From Streptomyces sp. NBC_00425 (lineage in GTDB: Bacteria; Actinomycetota; Actinomycetes; Streptomycetales; Streptomycetaceae), in assembly GCF_036030735.1 (NCBI RefSeq), contig NZ_CP107928.1, forward strand, positions 5,952,001 to 6,016,000: 64,000 nt of DNA, in the 5' to 3' direction. Under the pieces are notes generated by a model, which was not told where the DNA came from, did not search any database, and saw nothing but the letters and a program-made list of their open reading frames with translations. The position numbers were made by a program, and so were the translations under genes. Each line of letters opens with the position of its first letter. The stretch's first letter is position 1. Shown here piece after piece: positions 15,812 to 23,544 of this stretch.

Positions 15812-17230
15812 ATGGCAACGGCGCCCAGCGTCTCCTACTCGATGACGGTCCGGCTGGAGGTGCCCGCGAGCGGCACCGCGGTCTCCCAGCTCACCGGGGC
15901 CGTCGAGTCCCACGGAGGCTCGGTGACCGGCCTCGACGTCACGGCGTCCGGCCATGAGAAGCTCCGCATCGACGTGACCATCGCCGCCACCTCCACCTCG
16001 CACGCCGACGAGATCGTCGAGCAGCTGCGCGGCATCGAGGGCGTCACCCTCGGCAAGGTCTCCGACCGTACGTTCCTGATGCACCTCGGCGGCAAGATCG
16101 AGATGGCGTCCAAGCACCCCATCCGCAACCGTGACGACCTCTCGATGATCTACACGCCGGGCGTGGCCCGCGTCTGCATGGCGATCGCCGAGAACCCCGA
16201 GGACGCCCGCCGCCTCACCATCAAGCGCAACTCCGTTGCGGTCGTGACGGACGGCTCCGCCGTGCTGGGCCTCGGCAACATCGGCCCGAAGGCCGCGCTG
16301 CCCGTCATGGAGGGCAAGGCGGCCCTCTTCAAGCGGTTCGCCGGCATCGACGCCTGGCCGCTGTGCCTGGACACCCAGGACACCGACGCCATCGTCGAGA
16401 TCGTCAAGGCGATCGCCCCCGGCTTCGCGGGCATCAACCTCGAGGACATCTCAGCCCCCCGCTGCTTCGAGATCGAGGCCCGGCTGCGCGAGGCCCTCGA
16501 CATCCCCGTCTTCCACGACGACCAGCACGGCACCGCGATCGTCGTCCTCGCCTCCCTCACCAACGCCCTGCGCGTCGTGGGCAAGGGCATCGGCGACGTG
16601 CGCGTGGTCATGTCGGGCGCGGGCGCGGCCGGCACGGCCATCCTCAAGCTGCTGATCGCCGCCGGGGTCAAGAACGCGGTCGTCGCCGACATCCACGGCG
16701 TGGTCCACGCGGACCGCCCGGACCTCGTCGACGCGGCCCCCGACTCGGCACTGTGCTGGATCGCCGACAACACCAACCCCGAGGGCCTCACCGGCACTCT
16801 GAAGGAGGCCGTGCGCGGCGCGGACGTCTTCATCGGCGTCTCCGCCCCGAACGTCCTCGACGGCGACGACGTGGCCGCGATGGCCGAGGGCTCCATCGTG
16901 TTCGCGCTCGCGAACCCCGACCCCGAGGTCGACCCGGCGGTCGCCCGCCTGACGGCCGCCGTCGTGGCCACCGGCCGCTCCGACTTCCCCAACCAGATCA
17001 ACAACGTTCTGGTCTTCCCGGGCGTCTTCCGCGGCCTGCTGGACGCGCAGTCCCGCACCGTCAACACGGAGATGATGCTCGCGGCCGCGAAGGCCCTCGC
17101 GGACGTCGTGAGCGAGGACGAGCTGAACGCGAACTACATCATCCCGAGCGTCTTCAACGACAAGGTGGCGGGCGCGGTGGCGGGCGCGGTGCGCGACGCG
17201 GCCAAGGCCGCCGGGGCGTCGGCCCCGTAG
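15812..17230 (+). CDS. NAD(P)-dependent malic enzyme with N-terminal ACT domain
   Basis: The 472-aa protein oxidatively decarboxylates malate to pyruvate with NAD(P) reduction. An N-terminal ACT-like domain (about 1-85) suggests allosteric control. The malic domain shows SMIYTPGVARVC, VVTDGSAVLGLGNIGP and FHDDQHGTAI; the Rossmann site is VVMSGAGAAGTAIL (about 266). ATG 15812 is preceded by GAGGAAG. The gene is single and preceded by the candidate small RNA. Confidence 0.94.
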   Translation: MATAPSVSYSMTVRLEVPASGTAVSQLTGAVESHGGSVTGLDVTASGHEKLRIDVTIAATSTSHADEIVEQLRGIEGVTLGKVSDRTFLMHLGGKIEMASKHPIRNRDDLSMIYTPGVARVCMAIAENPEDARRLTIKRNSVAVVTDGSAVLGLGNIGPKAALPVMEGKAALFKRFAGIDAWPLCLDTQDTDAIVEIVKAIAPGFAGINLEDISAPRCFEIEARLREALDIPVFHDDQHGTAIVVLASLTNALRVVGKGIGDVRVVMSGAGAAGTAILKLLIAAGVKNAVVADIHGVVHADRPDLVDAAPDSALCWIADNTNPEGLTGTLKEAVRGADVFIGVSAPNVLDGDDVAAMAEGSIVFALANPDPEVDPAVARLTAAVVATGRSDFPNQINNVLVFPGVFRGLLDAQSRTVNTEMMLAAAKALADVVSEDELNANYIIPSVFNDKVAGAVAGAVRDAAKAAGASAP

Positions 17231-17542
17231 CCTTTGTAGGCTCTGTCGTGCAGCACGCGGGGGCCCGGGGCGGTCTGTGACGATCGCCACGACGGCCCCC
17301 GCACCGGCGCGTCGTGGAACGTCGCGCCGTGGACGGCCCTCTAGGGTTGCGCCCGAGCCGAGCGCTCTCGTGTGACTCCCAAGGGTTGTCTCACGACTCC
17401 GAGCGGGTGCCGGATTGGCTTTCCCGCCGCAGGTAGGGGCAGGATGCGTCCCTGGGCGCGAGCACAACGACTTCGCTGTGCCCCACAGGCGGCTCAGCCG
17501 CGTGGCACGCCTCAACGGCAAGAAGAACACGGGAGTAACAAC
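17231..17542. other. 312-bp promoter region of hupA
   Basis: No coding region is supported. The length and isolation of hupA suggest its own promoter here. A TTGGCT at about 17416 and TAGGGG-like words near 17435 are seen, but their spacing is too short to call a promoter. Confidence 0.3.
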
Positions 17543-17824
17543 ATGAACCGCAGTGAGCTGGTGGCCGCGCTGGCCGACCGCGCCGAGGTGACCCGTAAGG
17601 ACGCCGACGCCGTTCTGGCCGCGTTCGCCGAGACCGTCGGCGAGATCGTCGCCAAGGGCGACGAGAAGGTCACCATCCCCGGCTTCCTGACCTTCGAGCG
17701 CACCCACCGTGCCGCTCGCACGGCGCGCAACCCGCAGACCGGTGACCCGATCCAGATCCCGGCCGGCTACAGCGTCAAGGTCTCCGCGGGCAGCAAGCTC
17801 AAGGAAGCCGCCAAGGGCAAGTAG
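17543..17824 (+). CDS. hupA: HU-family nucleoid protein
   Basis: The 93-aa protein begins MNRSELVAALADRAEVTRKDA and contains GFLTFERTHRAARTARNPQTG and IPAGYSVKVSAGSKLK, the HU DNA-binding beta-arm and dimer core. It lacks the long Lys-rich tail of HupS, so it is the short HupA type, which compacts DNA during vegetative growth. ATG 17543 follows GGGAG. Confidence 0.95.
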   Translation: MNRSELVAALADRAEVTRKDADAVLAAFAETVGEIVAKGDEKVTIPGFLTFERTHRAARTARNPQTGDPIQIPAGYSVKVSAGSKLKEAAKGK

Positions 17825-17871
17825 GCCTTCGCGTACGCGACGGGATCTGCGTACGAGGCTCAGCAACGCGA

Positions 17872-17903
17872 ATGGGGCGGCTCCCCTCGGGGAGCCGCCC
17901 CAT
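17872..17903. terminator. Bidirectional terminator between hupA and murA
   Basis: ATGGGGCGGCTCCC (17872-17885) pairs perfectly with GGGAGCCGCCCCAT (17890-17903) around a CTCG tetraloop. It separates the convergent hupA and murA and can serve both strands. Confidence 0.9.
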
Positions 17904-17927
17904 CGTCGTACGCGGACAGCGGGTCGG

Positions 17928-19274
17928 CTAGCCGAGTGCCTTGCCCGGCAGTTCCACCTTCGCGCCGAGCTCGACCAGCTTCTCCATGAAGTTCTCGTAG
18001 CCGCGGTTGATGAGCTCGATGCCGTGCACGCGGGAGGTGCCCTGGGCCGCGAGGGCGGCGATCAGGTACGAGAAGCCGCCGCGCAGGTCGGGGATGACCA
18101 GATCGGCGCCCTGGAGCTTCGTGGGACCCGACACGACCGCGGAGTGCAGGAAGTTGCGCTGCCCGAAGCGGCAGTCGGAGCCGCCGAGGCACTCGCGGTA
18201 GAGCTGGATGTGGGCGCCCATCTGGTTGAGCGCCGAGGTGAAGCCCAGCCGGGACTCGTAGACCGTCTCGTGGACGATCGACAGGCCGGTGGCCTGGGTG
18301 AGGGCGACGACCAGCGGCTGCTGCCAGTCGGTCTGGAAGCCGGGGTGCACGTCCGTCTCGAGCGCGATGGACTTCAGGTTGCCGCCGGGGTGCCAGAAGC
18401 GGATGCCCTCGTCGTCGATCTCGAAGGCGCCGCCGACCTTGCGGTAGGTGTTCAGGAACGTCATCATCGAGCGCTGCTGGGCCCCGCGGACGTAGATGTT
18501 GCCCTCCGTCGCCAGCGCCGCCGACGCCCAGGACGCGGCCTCCAGGCGGTCCGACAGGGCGGCGTGGTTGTAGCCGCCGAGCTTGTCGACGCCGGTGACG
18601 CGGATGGTGCGGTCGGTGTCCATCGCGATGATGGCGCCCATCTTCTGCAGCACGCAGATGAGGTCCTCGATCTCCGGCTCCACGGCCGCGTTCGAGAGCT
18701 CGGTGACGCCCTCCGCCAGGACGGCCGTCAGCAGCACCTGCTCGGTCGCGCCGACCGACGGGTACGGCAGCCGGATCTTCGTGCCGCGCAGCCGCCGCGG
18801 CGCCTCCAGGTACTGCCCGTCCTCGCGCTTCTCGATCGTCGCGCCGAACTGCCGCAGCACCTCGAAGTGGAAGTCGATGGGCCGCCCGCCGATGTCGCAC
18901 CCGCCGAGGCCGGGGATGAAGGCGTGGCCGAGACGGTGCAGCAGCGGACCGCAGAGGAGGATCGGGATGCGGCTGGAACCCGCGTGGGCGTCGATGTCGG
19001 CGACGTTCGCGCTCTCGACGTAGGTCGGGTCGAGCACCAGCTCGCCCGGCTCCTCGCCCGGACGGACCGTCACCCCGTGCAGTTGCAGCAGACCGCGCAC
19101 GACCCGCACGTCACGGATGTCCGGAACGTTGCGCAGCCGGCTCGGCTCACTGCCCAGCAGGGCGGCGACCATGGCCTTGGGTACGAGGTTCTTCGCACCG
19201 CGGACCCGGATCTCGCCCTCGAGCGGGGTGCCGCCGTGGACAAGCAGTACGTCGTCAGAGCCGTTGACGGTCAT
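17928..19274 (-). CDS. murA: UDP-N-acetylglucosamine 1-carboxyvinyltransferase
   Basis: The 448-aa enzyme transfers enolpyruvate from PEP to UDP-GlcNAc, the first committed step of peptidoglycan synthesis. It begins VLLVHGGTPLEGEIRVRGAKN and contains PGLGGCDIGGRPIDFH. The catalytic Cys is retained (about residue 126), so the fosfomycin target is of the Cys type rather than the mycobacterial Asp type. DLRGGFSYLIAALAAQGTSRV near the end is the domain-swap signature. Confidence 0.96.
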   Translation of the reverse strand: MTVNGSDDVLLVHGGTPLEGEIRVRGAKNLVPKAMVAALLGSEPSRLRNVPDIRDVRVVRGLLQLHGVTVRPGEEPGELVLDPTYVESANVADIDAHAGSSRIPILLCGPLLHRLGHAFIPGLGGCDIGGRPIDFHFEVLRQFGATIEKREDGQYLEAPRRLRGTKIRLPYPSVGATEQVLLTAVLAEGVTELSNAAVEPEIEDLICVLQKMGAIIAMDTDRTIRVTGVDKLGGYNHAALSDRLEAASWASAALATEGNIYVRGAQQRSMMTFLNTYRKVGGAFEIDDEGIRFWHPGGNLKSIALETDVHPGFQTDWQQPLVVALTQATGLSIVHETVYESRLGFTSALNQMGAHIQLYRECLGGSDCRFGQRNFLHSAVVSGPTKLQGADLVIPDLRGGFSYLIAALAAQGTSRVHGIELINRGYENFMEKLVELGAKVELPGKALG

Positions 19275-19610
19275 GTGTCTCGCGTTCCATGGATGGTGGA
19301 TCAGGGCAGGGCCGTTGGGGTGGGGGCAGGGCCAGATGAGACAGAGTAATCGCCGTCGGCCCCTGTGCCGTAAGCCCGAGGACGCCTCAGGATCGTCATG
19401 GCTGTGTCACAACACGAACGGTTCCCCGGCGGGCACACAAGGTCACCGCCGCCCGTCCGTGCGGCGCGTGCGCCCGGTCCGCGTCCGTGCGCCCGTCCGG
19501 CTCCCGCGGCCCCCCTCGGCCGACGTCCCACCGGCTCGCACCTCCTCGTTCCCTCGCGCGCACCCTCGCACCCCGCATTGCCTCCCCACTCCGCGGGAAG
19601 ATGCGGGATC
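19275..19610. other. 336-bp divergent promoter region murA / AlgH
   Basis: No gene is supported. The region must carry the murA promoter (minus strand) and one for the AlgH-DUF3039 pair. I could not pick reliable -35/-10 elements. Confidence 0.3.
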
Positions 19611-20192
19611 ATGTCTGGCATGACCGAGGTGTCCTCGCTCACAGGGCGGCTGCTCGTGGCCACGCCCGCCCTGGCGGACCCGAACTTCGACCGTGCGGTG
19701 GTGCTCCTCCTCGACCACGACGAGGAGGGCTCGCTGGGCGTTGTCCTCAACCGGCCCACCCCGGTGGGCGTCGGCGACATCCTGGAGGACTGGGCGGAGC
19801 TCGCGGGCGAACCCGGCGTCGTCTTCCAGGGCGGCCCGGTCTCCCTCGACTCGGCCCTCGGGATCGCCGTCATCCCGGGCGGCGGGGCCGTCGACGGCGC
19901 CCCGCTCGGCTGGCGCAGGGTGCACGGCGCGATCGGGCTCGTCGACCTGGAGGCGCCGCCGCAGCTCCTCGCCGCGGCTCTCGGCTCCCTGCGGATCTTC
20001 GCCGGGTACGCGGGCTGGGGGCCCGGCCAGCTCGAGGACGAGCTCGTGGAGGGCGCCTGGTACGTCGTGGAGTCCGAGCCCGGTGACGTGTCCTCGCCGT
20101 CCCCCGAACGGCTCTGGCGCGAGGTGCTGCGCCGCCAGCGCAACGACCTGGCGATGGTCGCCACCTATCCGGACGACGCCTCGCTGAACTGA
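19611..20192 (+). CDS. YqgE/AlgH family protein
   Basis: About 193 aa. It begins SLTGRLLVATPALADPNFDRAVVLLLDHDEEGSLGVVLNRPT, then FQGGPVSLDSALGI, the YqgE/AlgH fold. The biochemical role is unknown; AlgH was linked genetically to alginate regulation in pseudomonads, which does not transfer here. ATG 19620 (MTEVSS) is an equally likely start. Confidence 0.92.
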   Translation: MSGMTEVSSLTGRLLVATPALADPNFDRAVVLLLDHDEEGSLGVVLNRPTPVGVGDILEDWAELAGEPGVVFQGGPVSLDSALGIAVIPGGGAVDGAPLGWRRVHGAIGLVDLEAPPQLLAAALGSLRIFAGYAGWGPGQLEDELVEGAWYVVESEPGDVSSPSPERLWREVLRRQRNDLAMVATYPDDASLN

Positions 20193-20234
20193 TGCGCGTG
20201 AGCATCCCGGCCCGGCTTCAGTACGCTTGGCGCC

Positions 20235-20540
20235 ATGAGCACTCTTGAGCCTGAGACCCAGCCCCAGCCCCAGCGAGGCACGGGGACGGGGACCCTCGTG
20301 GAGCCGACGCCGCAGGTGTCGCACGGCGACGGGGACCACGAGCGCTTCGCCCACTACGTCCAGAAGGACAAGATCATGGCGAGCGCCCTCGACGGGACGC
20401 CCGTCGTGGCGCTGTGCGGCAAGGTCTGGGTGCCGGGTCGCGACCCGAAGAAGTACCCGGTGTGCCCCATGTGCAAGGAGATCTTCGAGTCCATGGCGGG
20501 CGGCGGGGACGACAAGGGCAAGGGCGGCGACAAGAAGTAG
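20235..20540 (+). CDS. DUF3039 protein
   Basis: The 101-aa actinobacterial protein has an acidic/polar N-terminus and the conserved core ERFAHYVQKDKIMASALDG. ALCGKVWVPGRDPKKYPVCPMCKEIFE carries Cys residues arranged like a small zinc ribbon. Its function is unknown. It is 42 bp downstream of the AlgH gene and probably shares its transcript. Confidence 0.92.
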   Translation: MSTLEPETQPQPQRGTGTGTLVEPTPQVSHGDGDHERFAHYVQKDKIMASALDGTPVVALCGKVWVPGRDPKKYPVCPMCKEIFESMAGGGDDKGKGGDKK

Positions 20541-20555
20541 CCCGCGCGGCTTCCG

Positions 20556-20594
20556 GGCCCCCGAGGGCGCGTTTCGACGCGTCTCGGGGGCCTT
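20556..20594 (+). terminator. Terminator after DUF3039
   Basis: GGCCCCCGAG (20556-20565) pairs with CTCGGGGGCC (20583-20592). A continuing inner stem is capped by a TTCG tetraloop, and TTCGG follows. It separates the AlgH-DUF3039 unit from the hexosaminidase. Confidence 0.8.
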
Positions 20595-20647
20595 CGGCGT
20601 GTGCGTCGCCGTGCGGGGGTGCGCCGGGCGGCGCCCGGAGGTCACAG

Positions 20648-20663
20648 ATTGGTCCAGACCTCT
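20648..20663 (+). promoter_or_regulatory. DasR-like operator (dre), site 1
   Basis: ATTGGTCCAGACCTCT matches the dre consensus A(C/G)TGGTCTAGACCA(G/C)T at 13 of 16 positions. It is 119 bp upstream of the GH20 start. DasR is the GntR-family repressor of chitin/GlcNAc genes in Streptomyces, and glucosamine phosphates release it. Confidence 0.6.
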
Positions 20664-20697
20664 TGTCGGGGCGATCTCCCGGTCCTAGCCTCCGGTG

Positions 20698-20713
20698 TGT
20701 GGTGCAGACCAGT
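20698..20713 (+). promoter_or_regulatory. DasR-like operator (dre), site 2
   Basis: TGTGGTGCAGACCAGT matches the dre consensus at 13 of 16 positions, 50 bp downstream of the start of site 1 and 69 bp upstream of the hexosaminidase start. The spacing is close to five helical turns, which would put both sites on one face of the DNA. Confidence 0.55.
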
Positions 20714-20781
20714 GCAGCCATCGCGCAGGCCGCTCCCGGAGGTCCTGCGCGCATGCGGTTCCGGAGCCCCGAAGGACTGAC

Positions 20782-22413
20782 GTGACGTCTGCGATGGATC
20801 TCGTCCCCGCGCCCCGCTCCGTCGAGGGCCCCATGCGCTGCGGCGTCCTGTTCGGCGAGGACACCACCCTGTGGGCCGCCCCCGGCACGGAGACCGCCGA
20901 GCGCTGGCTGCGCACCACGCTCGGCGCGGCGCTCGGCCTGCCCCTGCGGCCCGGACCGCGGGACGCCCGCGACGGCGTACGGCTGTGCCTGGACGACACG
21001 CTGGAGCCCGAGGCGTACCGGCTGAGCGTCGTCGCGAATCGGGGCGTCGAGATCCGCGGCGGGGGCCCCTCCGGCGTCTTCTGGGGCGCCCAGACGCTGC
21101 GGCAGCTCCTCGGTCCGGAAGCCTTCCGGCGCGCCCCCGTCCGGCCGGGGACCAGGTACGGCGTCCCGCACCAGATCATCGAGGACGCCCCCCGGTTCCG
21201 CTGGCGCGGTCTCATGCTCGACGTCGCCCGGCACTTCATGCCCAAGGACGGCGTCCTGCGCTACCTGGACCTGATGGCGGCGCACAAACTCAACGTCTTC
21301 CATCTCCATCTGACGGACGACCAGGGCTGGCGGATCGAGATCCGCAGGCATCCCCGGCTCACCGAGGTCGGCTCCTGGCGGGCCCGCACGAAATTCGGCC
21401 ATGGCGCCTCGCCGCTGTGGGACGACAGGCCGCACGGCGGCTTCTACACCCAGGACGACGTCCGGGAGATCGTCGCGTACGCGGCGCAGCGGCACATCGC
21501 CGTCGTCCCCGAGATCGACGTGCCCGGCCACTCGCAGGCCGCGATCGCCGCGTACCCGGAACTCGGCAACACCGACGTCGTCGACACCACCGCCCTCTCC
21601 GTCTGGGACACCTGGGGGATCAACCCGAACGTGCTCGCCCCCACCGAGCACACCCTGCGTTTCTACGAGGGGGTCTTCGAGGAGGTGCTGGAACTGTTCC
21701 CCTCGGAGTTCGTCCACGTCGGGGGTGACGAATGCCTCAAGGACCAGTGGCGGCGTTCACCGGCCGCCCAGGCCCGCATCGGGGAACTCGGCCTCGCGGA
21801 CGAGGACCAGCTGCAGTCCTGGTTCATCCGCCACTTCGACACCTGGCTCGCCGCGCGCGGGCGGCGCCTCATCGGCTGGGACGAGATCCTGGAGGGCGGG
21901 CTCGCGGACGGTGCGGCCGTGTCCTCCTGGCGCGGCTACGCGGGCGGGATCGCCGCCGCGCGGGCCGGACACGACGTGGTGATGTGCCCGGAGCAGCAGG
22001 TGTACCTCGACCACCGGCAGGCGGCCGGAGCGGACGAGCCCGTGCCGATCGGCTACGTCCGCACCCTGGAGGACGTCTATCGGTTCGACCCCGTTCCCTC
22101 GGAGTTGACGCCGGAACAGGCGCGGCACGTGCTCGGCGCGCAGGCCAACCTGTGGACCGAGGCGATGGAGGACCACACGCGCGTGGACTACCAGGCCTTT
22201 CCCCGCCTCGCCGCCTTCGCCGAGGTCGCCTGGAGCGACCTGCCCGCCCCGCGGGAACGGGACTTCGCCGGCTTCGAGCGGCGGATGCGGGCCCACTACG
22301 CGCGGCTCGACGCCCTGGGCGTCAGCTACCGCCCGCCGGACGGACCCCGGCCGTGGCAGCGGCGCCCCGGCGTCCTCGGGCGGCCCCTCGAGGGAAGGCC
22401 CCCGAACCGGTGA
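20782..22413 (+). CDS. Beta-N-acetylhexosaminidase, glycoside hydrolase family 20
   Basis: The 543-aa enzyme removes terminal GlcNAc from chitobiose and related glycans. An N-terminal GH20b-like domain is followed by the TIM barrel (from about 135: RFRWRGLMLDVARHFMPKD, HLHLTDDQGWRIEI). The catalytic Asp-Glu pair is HVGGDECLK (about 312-320). No signal peptide is seen, so it probably acts on imported oligosaccharides. GTG 20782 has GAAGGA five bases upstream; ATG 20794 is an alternative. The two dre-like sites upstream place it with the GlcNAc PTS genes. Confidence 0.95.
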   Translation: MTSAMDLVPAPRSVEGPMRCGVLFGEDTTLWAAPGTETAERWLRTTLGAALGLPLRPGPRDARDGVRLCLDDTLEPEAYRLSVVANRGVEIRGGGPSGVFWGAQTLRQLLGPEAFRRAPVRPGTRYGVPHQIIEDAPRFRWRGLMLDVARHFMPKDGVLRYLDLMAAHKLNVFHLHLTDDQGWRIEIRRHPRLTEVGSWRARTKFGHGASPLWDDRPHGGFYTQDDVREIVAYAAQRHIAVVPEIDVPGHSQAAIAAYPELGNTDVVDTTALSVWDTWGINPNVLAPTEHTLRFYEGVFEEVLELFPSEFVHVGGDECLKDQWRRSPAAQARIGELGLADEDQLQSWFIRHFDTWLAARGRRLIGWDEILEGGLADGAAVSSWRGYAGGIAAARAGHDVVMCPEQQVYLDHRQAAGADEPVPIGYVRTLEDVYRFDPVPSELTPEQARHVLGAQANLWTEAMEDHTRVDYQAFPRLAAFAEVAWSDLPAPRERDFAGFERRMRAHYARLDALGVSYRPPDGPRPWQRRPGVLGRPLEGRPPNR

Positions 22414-22650
22414 TCCGGGGCGTCACGGCAAAACCCCGGCAGGGTCACCGAAGAGAGGCAATTCGCGCGCACCGGTGATGCCGTGTGAAAACGGACCATC
22501 TGTGCGACGAGGTGGGCGAATGCCTCCTAGCGGACCCCCGCGCTCGGGTGTTGCGAAGATGTGCCAGAGTTGCCACGTCCGCCCTGTCAGCACGTACCGT
22601 ACGGCAACACAGGTGGGACCAGGTGGGGCAGCGGGAAGGGGCAGCCGGTT

Positions 22651-23544
22651 TTGAGCACGCATGCACCGCAGGCGGCGCAGGCCGTCACGCTGCCCACGAC
22701 TCTGGACGACGCCGTGGCGGCCCTGGCGGCCATGCCCGCGGCCGTTCCCGTGGCCGGCGGCACCGACCTGATGGCCGCCGTGAACTCGGGGCAGCTGCGC
22801 CCCGCCGGCCTGGTGGGCCTCGGCCGGATCAGCGAGATCCGCGGCTGGCAGTACCAGGACGGCCACGCACTGCTCGGGGCCGGACTCACCCACGCGCGCA
22901 TGGGCCGCCCCGACTTCGCCGCCCTGATCCCGGCGCTCGCCGCGGCCGCCCGTGCCGCGGGGCCGCCGCAGATCCGCAACGCGGGCACCCTGGGCGGCAA
23001 CGTCGCCTCGGCCGCGCCCACGGGCGACGCGCTGCCCGTGCTGGCCGCGCTGGAGGCGACCCTGATCGTCGCGGGCCCGGGCGGAGCCCGCCGGGAGGTC
23101 CCGGTGTCGCACCTGCTGGCCGGCATGGAGATGCTGCGCGGCGGCGAGCTCATCGGGTACGTGCGCGTGCCCCTGCTGCACGCCCCGCAGGTCTTCCTGA
23201 AGGCCACCGGCCGCACCGGCCCGGGCCGCGCGGTGGCATCCGTGGCGCTGGTCCTCGACCCCGCGCGGCGCGGCGTCAGATGCGCGGTGGGCGCCATAGC
23301 GCCGATGCCGCTGCGGCCGCTCGAGGCCGAGCAGTGGGTCGCCCGGCTGATCGACTGGGACAACGGCCGCGCGATCGTCCCCGAGGCCCTCACGGCCTTC
23401 GGCGAGTACGTCGCCGCCGCCTGCATCCCCGACCCGGCGCCCGGCGTGGACGGCTCCGTGCCGGAACTCCCGCCCGCCGTACTGCACCTGCGGCGCACCG
23501 TCGCCGCACTGGCCCGACGAGCACTGGGGAGGGCGCTGTCGTGA
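22651..23544 (+). CDS. Molybdenum hydroxylase FAD-binding subunit (xanthine dehydrogenase type)
   Basis: The 297-aa protein has the FAD-binding PP-loop motifs PVAGGTDLMAAVNSG and IRNAGTLGGNVASAAPTGD. It carries electrons between the iron-sulfur clusters and NAD or another acceptor. TTG 22651 was chosen because GGGAAGGG lies ten bases upstream. Its stop overlaps the GTG of the iron-sulfur subunit (GTGA), the first coupling in a four-gene run. Confidence 0.9.
   Translation: MSTHAPQAAQAVTLPTTLDDAVAALAAMPAAVPVAGGTDLMAAVNSGQLRPAGLVGLGRISEIRGWQYQDGHALLGAGLTHARMGRPDFAALIPALAAAARAAGPPQIRNAGTLGGNVASAAPTGDALPVLAALEATLIVAGPGGARREVPVSHLLAGMEMLRGGELIGYVRVPLLHAPQVFLKATGRTGPGRAVASVALVLDPARRGVRCAVGAIAPMPLRPLEAEQWVARLIDWDNGRAIVPEALTAFGEYVAAACIPDPAPGVDGSVPELPPAVLHLRRTVAALARRALGRALS

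Noticed and set aside
22570..22600. TTGCCA-N19-TACCGT promoter before the molybdoenzyme operon
   Set aside because: The 19-bp spacing is long and the hexamers are weak, so it was not listed as a feature.
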